Source: Owenia fusiformis
Lineage: Eukaryota; Annelida; Polychaeta; Sabellida; Oweniidae
DNA length: 64,000 nt
Assembly (NCBI GenBank): GCA_903813345.2
Contig: CAIIXF020000006.1
Span: forward strand, 1,488,001 to 1,552,000
Direction of reading: 5' to 3'
Each line of letters opens with the position of its first letter. Position 1 is the stretch's first letter. Below, one piece after another: positions 48,886 to 62,011 of the stretch. A program made the translations under genes and the position numbers. A model generated the notes under the pieces. The model was not told the origin of the DNA and did not search any database. It worked only from the letters and a program-made list of their open reading frames with translations.

Positions 48886-49131
48886 TTTTATTTTAATCAG
48901 AGCTATGTCTTTTTGTGTCAGCAAGGAGTATTGGCCTTCAATGCATCAGCGAATGTTAGCCTACTTCCCATAGGATTTTAATTAGTCTGTATTTCAATAA
49001 TTTTTTACATTTTATTATGGCCATGGGAAGCAAGTTTGAATGAAACGTAATTGCGATTTTATCAATATGTTAAAAATAAATAAGTTTATCAATCAAGAAC
49101 TGAATCAGTAGTGATTCGACCTTCAAACAAA

Positions 49132-50547
49132 ATGTTTGGTCTTTTGCTGTTCACATTGATATATGGAGCGGTAAATGGGCAGGCTGGAGACCAATGTACC
49201 CCACTTGAGCTACCGTGTCCTACAGGGTTTGAGTGCCATCCAGATGAGTTAATGTGCTACGCAGAGCCACCCCCGGTTAACGGTAACAGGCCACACGTAT
49301 GGATAGGTAAGTGCACAGAATAAACGAACACAACTGTTTAATTCACAAAGTGGAATCCGTATCAAACCTAATTCTCATCGGAATCAATTTGTGAGTTTGC
49401 AGGCCAACACGGAATGAATGTAACGATGGTTATATTTTCTAATTAACTTATTGATCAAACAGATTGTACCAGAGATGCGGCAGATTGTGGGGTGTTTGGA
49501 TTCGAGTATGATGTATCCCATCCACGTGGAAGTCCCGATGATACTTGGTGCCCGGTCACAAGTGAACGACATCGATGCGTGTCTAGGGAAGCTCTCCCGA
49601 TAAGTCCCCCATCTCCCGCCAATCAACTCCGTGTAATGTCGTATAATATTTTCGAAAGAGAATTTGCGATCACACACGACGGTCAGAGAGAACGGACTTG
49701 CAGAATACCGAGACTATTTACAGAGCAATGGCCATATTTGGATGTCGTCTGCTTCCAGGAGGGATTTATGGGAGGTTGTTGGCCGGATCATGTATCCCTC
49801 CGCGACTTGATGAGTCAACATGGTTGGAACTATAATACGAGAACTATCGATGATCCTGATGAGACAGTTGAGAATGGTGGGGTTTACTTTGCTTCTAGGT
49901 GGCCTATAATAGAGGAAGACCAACATATTTACACGAACTACTCAGACGAATCCGTCGAGCTTTTTGTTAGTAAAGGAGTCGGTTATGCCAAGGTGCGAAA
50001 GTCGGTGAATGGGTCATCAAGAAATTACAATCTTTTTTGCTCTCATTTGCAAGCTGGTGGAGATTTTGATGATATACGCCTTGGTCAAGCTGGAGAAATG
50101 AGGGGATTTGCTGACAGTAAAGGCATTCCACAGACGGAGCCAGTTATATATTTAGGCGATTTCAACACCGATATGTACAATCCTTTTGTTTTCGATCCTT
50201 TTATTGAAACACTGGGAGCCGCCATGCCAATTATTGGTCCAGATAGTCCTCTGAATGCGACTATTGACAGAATGAATGATATCAAAAACATTTCATCGGG
50301 TGGCGGTGCTCCGAGATGGCGATGGATTGATCACGTTGTCTTTAGCAATAGCTATTTGCAACCTGTGAACGCCTTACAAGAGGCACACAGAATTTTCCAT
50401 GCTCCAAGATTTCCAGTGTGTTGGTGTGAGCGTTGTATCACTCTTGAAGACTACATGTATCCTGACAACACGGAATGTGATAGCACAGAGAATTTGGGCG
50501 ACCTCTCCGACCACCACGCGGCAATAGGGTTTCTGGAGTTTCCATAA
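49132..50547 (+). CDS. Secreted sphingomyelinase-C-like phosphodiesterase (DNase I-like fold)
   Basis: Two exons, 49132-49306 and 49463-50547, encoding 419 aa. The first ATG gives a signal peptide (MFGLLLFTLIYGAVNGQ) followed by a Cys-rich segment (residues 25-67). The catalytic domain shows the endonuclease/exonuclease/phosphatase signature: MSYNIFE (N120), CFQEGF (E158, metal), CSHLQAGGD (H253), LGDFNTD (D291, N293), WRWIDHVV (D348, H349), LSDHHAAIG (D408, H409). The WIDH and SDHH context fits neutral sphingomyelinases of bacterial type better than nucleases. Predicted role is hydrolysis of sphingomyelin to ceramide outside the cell or in the secretory pathway, with a divalent metal. The substrate is inferred from motifs. 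It converges on EMG1. Confidence 0.85.
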
Positions 50548-50810
50548 AACTGGCGGTAATGTCGACATATTTTGTCAGTTGTCTCTCAATCAGCCATTCT
50601 ATGTAATTGTATTGTATTTAATCGAATGCAAAAAATACACTGACTTTCAGAAAAAACAACTTATACAAACTGATTAATAGATGGAGCTTTTCTTTCTTGT
50701 GATTTTCCATGAACACCAAAGAGAAATAGCTTTGACCATTTAAGACAAGAAACTAATCAAATTAAGATGTATTGACACATTTATTGTTATATCCCAAATA
50801 AGTCTGTACC

Positions 50811-50816
50811 AATAAA
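50811..50816 (+). promoter_or_regulatory. Polyadenylation signal of the sphingomyelinase-like gene
   Basis: AATAAA about 264 bases after the stop at 50547. It lies four bases from the opposing EMG1 signal. Confidence 0.6.
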
Positions 50817-50820
50817 GCTA

Positions 50821-50826
50821 TTTATT
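50821..50826 (-). promoter_or_regulatory. Polyadenylation signal of EMG1
   Basis: TTTATT on the plus strand, i.e. AATAAA on the minus strand, 240 bases past the EMG1 stop. Together with 50811-50816 it forms AATAAAGCTATTTATT, so the two mRNAs probably overlap at their 3' ends. Confidence 0.55.
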
Positions 50827-51066
50827 GTCACATAAAATGCAAAATACATGTATTGATTAAAATATGTGACATAGACTTTAATCTGCATCAAATCTTCTGC
50901 TCGTATATTTCAATAATATACTCCTCTTTTAGAAATATTCAGAAGATATAGCTCATTTCTCCTCCATCTCAGAATATATCTCGCTCTGGTTGATTTCTAG
51001 CTCAAAATATGTTGTACAGTATAATCTCCACTGGGACAGGAACATATACTAGACATAGAATATAGA

Positions 51067-54000
51067 TTATCGCACTCCCCATTTATCCTCAAAGGCAGAA
51101 CACACCTTAGCACATGTCAATGCTCCTGATAGAGGATAGTTACTTATAGATAAGTCTTTACTTGTGTAGTCAACATCAACCTGAAATGACACATAACAAG
51201 TTTCTGTATTGAACAAAACAGACAATGTTGTACAGGTACAACTTATGCCTAGGTCACATAGCCGCCGGGCGCCGGCCGATGAGTAGTCATCGGCCGATTT
51301 CTAAATCGACCGGGCGCCGGTGACTTTTCACCGATGTCTTGATCTAATCGTGAGTATGGTCACATTAGTACAGGCATCGTACGGCGCCCGCAATCAATTG
51401 AATCTGAAAGACATCGCACGGGTATCGCAAGGCTATCTGCCGATGGCCGCACGGCACCCGCCAGGACATCGGTCGATCTACAGGCCTCTAGATTTATACT
51501 CAATTCTTGTATGACCCAGTATGACTGTTCCACATGGCGTGAATGCAAGATTTGAAAACGAAATACTTCGATAGACAGGACTTCCAGGATAATAATGTCT
51601 TCATGCAATAACAAAATCAGAAAAAGAAGATCCTCTTCTGAGTAAATAGGTTCAATATTTAGAAAAAATGCTGACATGGGGTCCCTATTCATAATTTTTC
51701 AAATTGTTTGATTAATATTTTTACTATTATGGGTACTTCTATTGAAAGAAAACGTATTGTTTTAATAAAAACACAGTATTTATGCCCAGAAAGTACTCAT
51801 TGTGAAAGATATGACCGTCTTAAATCACTTGCCATACTGCACGTGGTCTTTTCATCAAAGTGCACCCTGACCTTACTTCATTTTTAGATCTTTCATATAA
51901 ACAAATACTATGTCTACTCCCTGTCCATCCGATGCTATTAGCAAAATCCCTATTTCTGCATCTTTCTTTTGTCTGTTCTCGTAAAGAGAATTTGTTTGGT
52001 CATAAAAATATGGCCTATCTTCAAAGAAATTGGCAATTTTTTCTTATATTTCAAGTGGAGTAAGCTTACCCTCTTCCCTAGACACATCTAAATCTTCATC
52101 ATCCACCAGCTCACTAGCATTGTTATTGCATTTTTCCACCTGTCTTCCCAAGGCCTTCCTCATATGTGGCCCATTGGCTTTATCCCCTCTATCCTAAAGC
52201 CTTTTGCATATTAACTGTAATTGAGACACTGCACTTTCGTATTAAAATTGTGACCCTTGAAAATACTGTACTCACAAAAACATTCAGAAGATTTTTAAAA
52301 TAAATGATTTGTAATAGTATATGCATGGGTGAATATTCATACACATAAAAATGTATCACTCTATTCAATGTGTATGACAGACATACACGATTAATGTCAA
52401 TATAAGAACGACTAGATCAACCCACCCACCCAGCCATTCAAATGTGTGTCATTGTTTTACAGTAAGCCTAATCGTTCCATTTACGTATGTTTAATAAAAA
52501 ATCTCTGACAGTGTGTAGTAATTATAATTCCTTACCTTATTCTTTTTAAAACCTTTATATCACTTTATAAGTAATCATTATTAATAGTGCAGTCAGAATG
52601 AGGGTTTGAGCGTGCGTTCAGAGGGATTTTATGGGACATATTTTTTTATGTTGCTTGTATGATTTTACATATTTTTATGGATTATTAGATCTTAGTTTTT
52701 CAGCTTTTAGATTTTGTGGCCATTTTACCCCCCATGGGCTATAATTTGGACCACTACTATAAAATTGGGCTAGAACTCCAAAAAAACTCAGTAGAATGTT
52801 TCCAAATTGCTATGGTATATTGGTATAGGCTAACTAAATATATGATAACAATTTCAAGTCACATGGTTAAGTGGTTGCCATGTTAATGGATAAAACATAC
52901 CCTACGGGTGTCAATTTTCAGGCCAATTTTTTAGGAATGAAAGAGTCATTTCGTGCATATTTTGTCACCAGTCTGTTAGGAAGGGTTAAAATGTGAATAG
53001 AAAACTTTTGTAATATGTCAGCAACAATCTTATGTAAAGATCAGTCCACAGAATCTCAGATTTTGGCCTTATATGGGTCCATGATTTATACAGGGGCCTG
53101 TTTCACAGATTCGAACCCCCACATTGGATGGATGCTATTACTTTTGAAATAAGGGAAATACAGTTCTCATTTTTTCAGATCTTCATAAATGACTGGTTTT
53201 AAGTATTGTATTATACTTTGGGCGCTGGCATATGATTGGTTGCCATGGTAACCTGGGTTTTAGGGAAATTCTGACCCCCACATTGGATGGATGCTATAAC
53301 TTTCGAAATAAGGGTGATACATGTCTCATTTTTTCAGATCTTAGACAATGATTGATTTTAAGTATTCAATCAGACTTTGGGAGCTGAAACTTGATTGGTT
53401 ACCATGGTAACTAGAGTTTTATTGAAATTTGGACCTCCACAATTGATAATAATGCTATAACTTTTAAATTCAAGGTGATACAGATATCAGCTTTTCAGAA
53501 CTTAAAAAATAATACCACTTGTGTATTGTGTCAGACTTTGGAGGTTACAATTTACTTGGTTGCCATGGTAACCATGTTTCATTGTCATGGAAACTTCATT
53601 TTTGATTTCAGATTTACCTTCATTTGAGAATGGTCAATACACAACTTTGAACACAAAATTGCTCAAAATTATCATTTTACTCCTAATTTAGCATTTTTAC
53701 ATGTATTTCTGTCAGTATTGCCTCATTCCATTCTACTAGTTCTCACACATATTCTACTAAGTTGTTTTTACTCATCATTTTAGCTATTTTTGACCATTCT
53801 GGTATTAAGAATTCCTTGGGGAATTCATAGTTCATTCATGCAGTGTTTGGCTTGGTAGAGCTGGGTTTAGGCTGGTGGGAATGTTTCCATACACAGGTTT
53901 GATAATTCACCCTCTTCAAATGTGAAAGAGTTGAAATGTCAACACCTTCATAAGTGAAGGCAGCAATGTTCTGTTTTTGAGAATACTAGTATCTCATGTG

Positions 54001-57000
54001 AAACAGCTCATCATAGCTCATCATAGCAGTTATTTTTGTAATTCAGCTGTACTTTTGCAGGTGAACAATTTAACTTTGGATTTTATGGTCTCAGGAATTT
54101 CTATATTGTTTCCTATTGAAAAAAAACAACTTTAAGAATTGTTTGTCTTCAGTTTCAGTTGATTTATTTTTCTTTTGTTCAGATCCAGTAATGCGTGCAT
54201 TGAAGGCTAATATAGCTTCACACAGTATGTCGACCTAAGTTTGCAGCTACAGGGGTTTGGTTGAGCTTCTGACATCTAAAGGGACAGAGTTCACATAAGT
54301 TGGGGTTCTTAACGTTGTCTTCTTCATAATAGGAAACAATATAGAAATTCCTGACACAATAAAATCCAAAGTTGAATTGTTCACCTGCAAAAGTACAGCA
54401 GAATTACAAAAATACATTTTTTAACTGACATCAATAGATTATGATATGAGCTGGTTCACATGAGATATTCTCCAAAACAGAACAGTCCTGCCCTCACTTA
54501 TGAAGGTGTTGACATTTCAACTCTTCCTGTCTTTCAAGATTGGTCCTTGGCTGCTTTCATAGCAGCTAATGTAATGCAATGAATTACTTTGGAGCCAATG
54601 ATGAACTCTCCCACCTTTGAAGAAAGTGAATGACAAATCCTATATGTGGAAGTGGAAACATTCCCACCAGTCTCCCAGGGAGTTCACTTTATATAAACCT
54701 TGAGGGGATCCTTGGCTCAGGTGGGGTACTTCAGACATTTGGTATGGCAATAGACCTAAATTTTAGGATCTGACATGAGAAATGAGAATGTCCTCCAAAT
54801 TATGACTTGAGGTATGGCAATGGTCAGATTTTTACACTTACTGGTATGAAAATGGTCTTGGAAAATATGTTACCCCTCACTTGTGCTATGGCATTGGTCT
54901 AGTATATATCCTTTATAATGTGAAGTTGTTTTTGGTTGTTTTCATCAAAGGTCTGCCTTCTTCTCAGGGCATTAGACATTTTGAATGGCCATGTTTTTAT
55001 ATCTGGATATTTGATATCACATTGATCCTATATTTGGGCATTTGGTATGGCTTTTGGGCATTAATTTGGTTGGTATGGGAATACATTCAAATTTGACAGA
55101 TTGGTATGGGAACATATTGATATCTGAGGGTTCAGCCTAGGACCCCAGCCAAATTTTATATACAGTGAACCCCCAGGGACCAATCTTAACCCATTCTGCC
55201 AAGCCCAATACTGCATGAATGTATGAAATCCCCTGAAGATCCTCTTCTCCAAAATGGTCAAAACAAGCCTTCATTCCAACAGAAACGGTTGATATTTAAA
55301 TCAAAGGGCAATTGTGCAAAATGAAAAAGTAATGAACAAATTAGGAGTCAAAATATTTGTGAGAACTAGTGGTATGAAATGAGGCAATATTGTCAGACAT
55401 AAATGTACATGTATTGTTTACTAGTATTTAATATTTTATGAGCCGAACAATTTTTGCATCTCTTGTATTAATGAGTCATGAGCATGTAATCATTTAAAAT
55501 AGAAAAAATCCCCAAATTATGAATAAAATGGCAATTTGGTATTTCATATCATGTATTGACCTATCTAGAATGAAGGTGAATCTAAAAACAAAAACAACAG
55601 TTACCATGACAATGAAACATAGTGACCATGGCAACCAATTAAACCCTAGCTTCCTAATACAATATACACATTTTATTATTATTTTAGATCTGAAAATATT
55701 ATACTTGTATCTGCCTGTATTTAAAAGTAATAGCATGCATCAATTGTGGAGATCTGAATTTCAACAAAACCATGGTTACCATGGTTACCAGTCTAATACA
55801 AGCTCCCAAAGTCTGAATCAATCCTTAAAATCAATCATTGTCTAAGACTTGAAAAAATGAGACACCTATATCCCTTATTTTAAAAATTGTAACATCCATC
55901 CAATGTGGGGGTCCGAATTTCCATAAAACCCTGGTCACCATAGCAACCAATCACATAACAGCTCCCAAAGTATGATACAATACTTAAAACCAGTCATTTA
56001 TGAAGATCTGAAAAAATGAGACCTGTATTTCCCTTATTTCAAAAGTTATAGCATCCATCCAATGTGGGGTTTCGAATCTGTGAAATAGGCCCCTGTATAA
56101 ATCATGGACCCATATAAGGCCAAAATCTGAGATCCTATGGACTAATCATTATATAAGATTGTTGATAATGTATTATAGAAGTTTTCTATTCATATTTTAA
56201 CCCTTCCTAACACAATGATGATAAAATATGCATGAAATGACTCTATCATTTTTGAAAAAATGGCCTGAAAATCAACACCTGAAGGGTATGTTTTATCCAT
56301 TTTCATGGCAACCACTTCACCATATGACTTGAAATTTTTATCATATATTCAGTTAGCCTATACAAATATATCTTAGTAATTTGGAAACATTCTACTGAGT
56401 ATTTTTGGAGTTCTAGCCCAATTTTATAGTAGGGGTCCAAATTATAGCCCATGGGGGGTAAAATGGCCACAAAATCTAAAAGCTGAAAAACTAAGGTCTA
56501 ACAATCCATAAAAATATGTAAAATCATACTAGCAACATGAAAAATTATGTCCCATAAAATCCCTCTGAACGCACGCCCAAACCCTCATTCTGACTGCACT
56601 ATAAGATTTATCAAACAAATCAGCACGCAAAATCCAAAGATGACCGTGCGATGCCACCGGGCGCCGTAAGATAATCGTACGATGACCGGGCGGGACACGG
56701 CCGGGTAGGTACCGATGAGTTTGGTTGAGAAAAAATCGCCAAGACATCGGCAACTTTTATATCCGCGATAGAACTCTGCCGGCGCCCGTACGATGTCTAA
56801 AAATCGGCCGATGAGTGGCGATCATCGCCCGGCGCCCGTAAGATGCCCGGGCTCGCCGGCCGATTTCGAACAAAATACTCATCGGCCGGGCGCCGTAGTG
56901 AAAATCGGAGCCTATGTGACCAAGGCATAAGAGTGTTTCTCAAGTACAGTATATTAGATTCAATTTGTTTCATAACAGATAACATCTGTAGTAATTTTAT

Positions 57001-60000
57001 CTGTAGTTTTCTTCTTCAGCCTTATGGTAGTGTATATTTTGTCAAGTTCATGCTGCTTTGTCAGTTAGATATCTAAACTATTTGTACAAATCAAAGGGTT
57101 GCATTTTTAGGTCACCCTGTATTTCTAAAACTATTTAATTGCTCCATGCTATCCAACAGAGGTACAATAATACAGTTCATTATTCATAAATAATGTTTTA
57201 CATTGATGAAGAAACCAGTAATGAGTACATGGAACACATGACTTACCTTCCCGTGAGCCATAGCACCTATGACAAATACAATTGGTTTATCAGGGGGTAC
57301 AAGGGTTGCTGGGTCAACCACTTCAGTACTGGCATAACTCATGCAGATCTTCATGCATCCGGTAGGTAAATGGTCAGTAATAGGATTTTTTATAACCTTT
57401 AAAAAAGCAAAAGTGTAAACATGCTTAATGTGAACATTTTACATATATTCTTACACAGTGATGTCATGTACAATGGCTCCAATAGTCATTCCACTAGATC
57501 CAACTTAATTCAAAAAGTCATTTGACGAGGCTCATCTTAATTCAAAAACTCATCTCATTAGGCCTTCCTGAATTCCAAATTTCATTGCACTGGGCCCACC
57601 TTAATTACAAGTCATGCCTCTAGGTCTACCTTAATCCAGAATGATGTGCGTACTGACAATCTGTCTTTTGAGTACAAAATGTGTAAAATCACTAAGATTC
57701 CTGAAATAATGACTGCTGACTCCCTCACCATATAACAATTGAAAAGCTAAGGTTGATTCAGTCATTATCTAAATCAACATTCTTTCTCCAACCACTGTTT
57801 ACAAGTGAACATCACCCCTGAGGTACAAACGAATTGAGATTTTAATTCATTGGACTCATGTAATTGAATGGAAACAGATTACTGAAGCATAAATTATTGT
57901 ATTGCATAGTGATGATGGGTCTGTATTATCTACCTACCTTACCTACTACATACCTACAATATACCACTGGGGTGTCTTCATCACTATTATGTAAATATGT
58001 TTCAATGATTTTCGTAAAAGAAACTAAAATAAAATCTAATCATACCTTTAATAATTTAGTTGGACCCTCAGATGCTCTTATACTCAGTTTGTGCAGCAAT
58101 TGAACTGTAAATGATCAAATTAAATTTATTACAAACAATTGATACATCCAAATGTTATCTATTTAAACAAAATATAAAGTTACCATTAAACAACACTTGC
58201 AATAGTGGGGTTGGTATATAGTTAGATAAATACAAGGCAGATCTCCTTAAATCTCATTAAATGAGTTTCCGATTACATTTCAATTCAAAGCAATACTGCA
58301 AAATCTCTGTAAGGAAATAGTCTTAAAATGTGAACTTAAAACATATTTATAAACAACATTTTGGGAACAAGGCACAGAGACCTTTGAATGAAAACATTTA
58401 TTTTCAAATGTTTTCTTAAGAAAATGCATTTATATATTATCATTTGTGTCTCAAAGATTTTTATCACAGATGTTTTATAAACAAAGGTTGCACTTACCCA
58501 TAAGCCCACAGAATCTGTCAAACGTTCTAGGTATCCTAGTTTGCGGATTAATTTCAATAAGGACATTTTTCTCTGTGTGAATATAGACTTGAAGCAATCC
58601 TGCACGATTTAGAGGACTGTCCATTAACATCAGCAGACACTGTAAGATGAAACACAGGTACAAAATATGAGTGTCACTAGTGACATCTTTCAATACAAAT
58701 TAAACAAAAGCCATATGCATATATGTGTATATTCTCCCAAATTTTAACTCTTTTATGAAGTATGGTAAAATTAAATCAAAATACTATGGTATGAGCATGA
58801 ACTGATGGATGGGAATCTCCAATTGAGTCAATGTTTTCATCCTCAAAACAAACAGCGAATAAGCTGATCAGAGTTTTAGCTATACATACATGTGCATGCA
58901 CGTGTACACAGTTTATTTACGGTACATGACTTATAACTCTGCAAACTTAGATGTACAGTAAATTATAACATTTTTGATTAACAGAACCCTACTTTAATTT
59001 AATTCATGAGTGTATTGCATACATCTCAGAACTGCCAATATAATGAGAAATGCAACTCATTGTACCTGATGAGTGATATCTGGTCTGCATTTTGATGTGT
59101 CTTTTTTGTATTTTTTCATGAGATGTTTGTGTTTGTCACAGTTGAGAAGTTCATGCTGTTTGCCAACCTGAAAGTAGATGGAGAAATCTTATATAATGGG
59201 AAATGGTTTTGCAAGATTCAAAAGCAGATCATAGAAAAGTAGAAAGTAAAGGATATTGTATACATAAGTTTTCGAATATAGTTACAAAGCATTATTTGGG
59301 GTACATTGCAAATCAAAACAACATACCTTCACGCCCGGTGATCGTACAAAAATGATGGAGGGGGATAAGGCGATTTCTGCAAGGAAACTCAACTAATTGG
59401 GAAAATTTATTTTTTCAAGAGAAAATTTACAACTGAATTGCCAAATGAATAGGCACAGTGCATGGCAAAATATGTTAGGTCATCTAGTATTTTTTTTGAA
59501 CTGATACCCTTTTAAAATATGAGCAGTGATCTCCCCATGTCACTTTTACCGGGGGCTCCCCCTACTTGAAACCAAAGGCCCCCCAGTTGGCACCCAGTTG
59601 GAATCTGCACTTCAACTTCTGATTTGAAAAATGAGTGAAGTAAGCACCTACACTGAGATATTGTGAGCGTAGCGAGTGCTGATTTTTTCAGACTTGAAAT
59701 CTTGCACCCAGTTGAGTTTTTTTGGGGAGAACACTGATGAGATCTATTAAAAAAGGCGCATCATCACAAACGTGCAAAAGTCAATGTTTTTGCTGTATAA
59801 ATCGGGCAACAATGGTCTTCACGACCTGTACTAAATAGGTATAAGGGACGATATTATCACAATACTTATGACATTGCTCACATTTCAAAGTTAGTTTCCA
59901 TGCGTTATACAAAAAATAATCGAAATAAATTAATTTGGGATGGAGAGGTGGGATCACGTGCATGGGCGTAGCGCCCAGTACGCTGGGTACGCACAGGCGT

Positions 60001-61836
60001 ACCAGATGGTTGCAAATTCGCTCCAAATACAACCAAATTTCAAAATTTACCCGGGGGAGAACCCCCAGATCCCCCTGAATGCTCGTTTTTTGATCCACTC
60101 AACTCTTGTTCCGATGGTGGCGGCGTACTACTTAGAAAAATAGCGCTACGCCCATGACGTGTATATAAGACATGGTAAGACATGCTACTTGAATTCATTC
60201 TTATGACTCCAAATTTTCCAATTTTCCATTGTCCAGAGATATAATATCCAGTTTCTTACTGGGGTACTGAGTTTAGTTTTTTCAAATACACGAGTTCTTG
60301 TGAATTTGTTCCATCGTAAAGATATATAAATCCCACCCTCCGTCTTTGGTCTTATTTGGTTCAAAATCACAGTTTTATGCTCTTGTCTAAAGCAGTCTTC
60401 GATGATCTGATGCACTTGGAGTTTGGCAACACTTTTGAAATTAGGTAAACTTTACTCCTCAAAAGCGCAAAAAACTTAGCTTCTTATATCACAAGATAAT
60501 CACAATTATTTAGCCTCGGGGATTAAATTTTGAAAATTCGCGGAGGTCAAAGCCGACATTTGCGGGACTTTGCGGGACATTGCGGGACACGCAAATTCAC
60601 GGACATCTAACACGTTCTTCGAACTGCCCTGGAACTATATCTATACCAGGACTGGCATCCAGATCAAAGTATTTTTTAAGACCGCCGACACTCGTTGGGC
60701 TATTTATCCCTATTGACTCAGTTGTTCATATAAATTTACGTACCTTAGATGCTTTGTAATCGACGTAGATAGAAAATAATGTACTTTGAACAGGTCGACT
60801 GACCAAAAAGTCGGACTTCTGGCACAAGGTCACGTGACCAAATAGAATTTGTATAGATAAAATTGATGACGTCACCGCCGTCAGTGTAGGTCAGGTCAAA
60901 AGTCATCCATCTTGCCATTTGCCCGGCGTATTCTTACCAGTCGACAAAAAACGATGAAATCACGTTGACAATAAAATATACACTTTAAAATTGAGGCTGA
61001 TTGAATATGACAAGACTCCATTGAATACAGCTGTGCAATTTACAGTCACCAAGATGAGCTAATTTCGGAGAGATTCGGTGAGATTCGGGAATTAAAAAAG
61101 GTAAGCCTTTCCGGTTTCCCAACTTCAAATATTTGAAATCCCAGAATTTCGCCAGAAACATTCTCTCTGACTGTGCGCAAATTAGTCAAATTTTGATCAA
61201 ATTCTCGGGACATTTGACAGCCCTGGTATCGAGGTATGTCATATAAGTGTGCAATGCATAGTACTTTCTCAAATGTTGTAGAAACACTGCCTGACAATTG
61301 TTGGAGTGTAGGCCTACTGTACGACCATAACATAATACAAATAACACAACAATTAGGATCATTACTCGGTATGAATGAGGCAAGTAATACTCAATTATCT
61401 TAAATATATTATACTGCCGCTCTTGGTGGAAGTTAGAGAGAACAATTCCCTAAAATTGTCTATGTAAACCATTCCTCAGCTGGCTTTAGACAGGTCTGTC
61501 AAAACTGACTGAAGGTCAAAACTGAATCAGATGGTCGTCGTGGGACTCTTCGGTCATCTTCGTCTGCAAGCCAAAAACATTTTCCCGTAATACTAACAAA
61601 CAAATTTAAAAAATTAAAAATTTGGGCGATAATAGAGTAATAACCAAACGTGTTCAAAACATTCGTGAATTATCGGGATAATGGAGCCAACTTTCAAAAT
61701 ATTATTATACCTTGACAGTCTCTAGAGATGCTTGTTCCAATACGACTATCAAACGTTTCTGTTGATCCCTCTCGTGAAGAGATTTTAAGTACTTTGGAAC
61801 CTTTTCACTAGATTTTTCTTCACCGGAAGTAGCCAT
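51067..61836 (-). CDS. EMG1: EMG1/NEP1, 18S rRNA pseudouridine N1-methyltransferase
   Basis: Six exons in transcription order: 61711-61836, 59066-59167, 58498-58639, 58046-58104, 57247-57396, 51067-51180. All borders are GT/AG with matching phases, giving 230 aa, slightly shorter than vertebrate EMG1. The protein reads [12 protein letters not shown]..., [103 protein letters not shown] and ends in WGVR. These are the SPOUT-fold signatures of Nep1, which methylates N1 of a hypermodified pseudouridine in 18S rRNA during small-subunit assembly in the nucleolus. The final exon is 6 kb from the rest because intron 5 contains a ~5.7-kb repeat complex. Intron 4 (57397-58045) has a degenerate tandem repeat. 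All key blocks are intact, so the gene is probably functional. Confidence 0.95.
52584..56602. mobile_element. ~4-kb foldback element with arms over 1.5 kb
   Basis: AGTGCAGTCAGAATGAGGGT at 52586 is inverted at 56581-56600. The two arms (about 52584-54150 and 54310-56602) are inverted copies almost throughout. The right arm has about 500 bp (54680-55190) that the left lacks, containing GGTATGG-rich repeats. Both arms carry tandem units of about 155 bp with ACATTGGATGGATGCTATAA and GGTTGCCATGGTAACC. ORFs up to about 108 codons have no recognisable domain. Confidence 0.8.
53110..53590 (+). repeat. ~155-bp tandem repeat, three units (left arm)
   Basis: Successive units start ACCCCCACATTGGATGGATG (about 53116 and 53275) and a diverged ACCTCCACAATTGATAATAA (about 53432). 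Each ends with TGGTTGCCATGGTAACC or a close variant. The inverted set is at about 55590-56075. Confidence 0.7.
57480..57650. repeat. Degenerate ~43-bp tandem repeat in EMG1 intron 4
   Basis: Four or so units built on CTTAATTCAAAAAGTCATTT followed by an AGGCTCA- or AGGCCTTCC-like step, drifting strongly from unit to unit. No other function is apparent. Confidence 0.45.
59961..60156. mobile_element. 196-bp MITE, CATGGGCGTAGCGC ends, TSD ACGTG
   Basis: The left end CATGGGCGTAGCGCC is inverted at the right (TAGCGCTACGCCCATG), and ACGTG stands directly outside both ends. It lies in EMG1 intron 1. Confidence 0.65.
60530..61215. repeat. Repeat-rich part of EMG1 intron 1
   Basis: Short tandem TTTGCGGGACATTGCGGGAC units (about 60560-60595) and, nearer the gene start, GAGATTCGGTGAGATTCGGG (61068-61088) followed by inverted CCCGAATCTC-type and CTCGGGACATTTGACAG pieces. 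Probably decayed transposon DNA. Intron 1 (59168-61710) shows no other gene. Confidence 0.4.
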
Positions 61837-61917
61837 GGCTGCATATGATGGACTGTACTACGATAATCACGAAATACGTATAATGCAAGTACGTACATGT
61901 ATGATAGGCACAATCAG

Positions 61918-62011
61918 TATGCGGTTATAATTTGGGGCAAGCCCGAATCATGATCAATAACTGTACAAAAGAAAGTATGATTTGGGCTCACCCCAAATTA
62001 TAGCTGCATAC
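61918..62011. repeat. Inverted repeat 80 bp upstream of the EMG1 start
   Basis: TATGCGGTTATAATTTGGGG with CAAGCCCGAATCATGAT pairs with GTATGATTTGGGCTCACCCC and AAATTATAGCTGCATACC. A third partial copy (ATCATGATTTGGGCTTGCCC) is at 62040-62061. It lies where the EMG1 promoter or 5' UTR should be. Confidence 0.6.

Larger units (their letters stand above)
51246..56927. mobile_element. Repeat complex with Harbinger-type outer ends in EMG1 intron 5
   Basis: The outer ends TGCCTAGGTCACATAG (left) and CTATGTGACCAAGGCA (right) match the MITE family at 4213 and 17360 and are flanked by TTA and TAA. GC-rich CGGCCGATGAG and CGGGCGCCG blocks fill both ends (51260-51500 and 56640-56900). Between them are a single-arm foldback copy (51626-51861) and the ~4-kb foldback at 52584-56602. 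It may be one composite element, or the left part may be a self-contained MITE ending near 51524 (TATGACCCAG). The non-identical flanks leave this open. Confidence 0.55.

Noticed and set aside
54881-55845. ORFs of 71-108 codons in the EMG1 intron 5 foldback
   Set aside because: They lie in inverted-repeat arms or in the extra right-arm segment and show no transposase or other domain.
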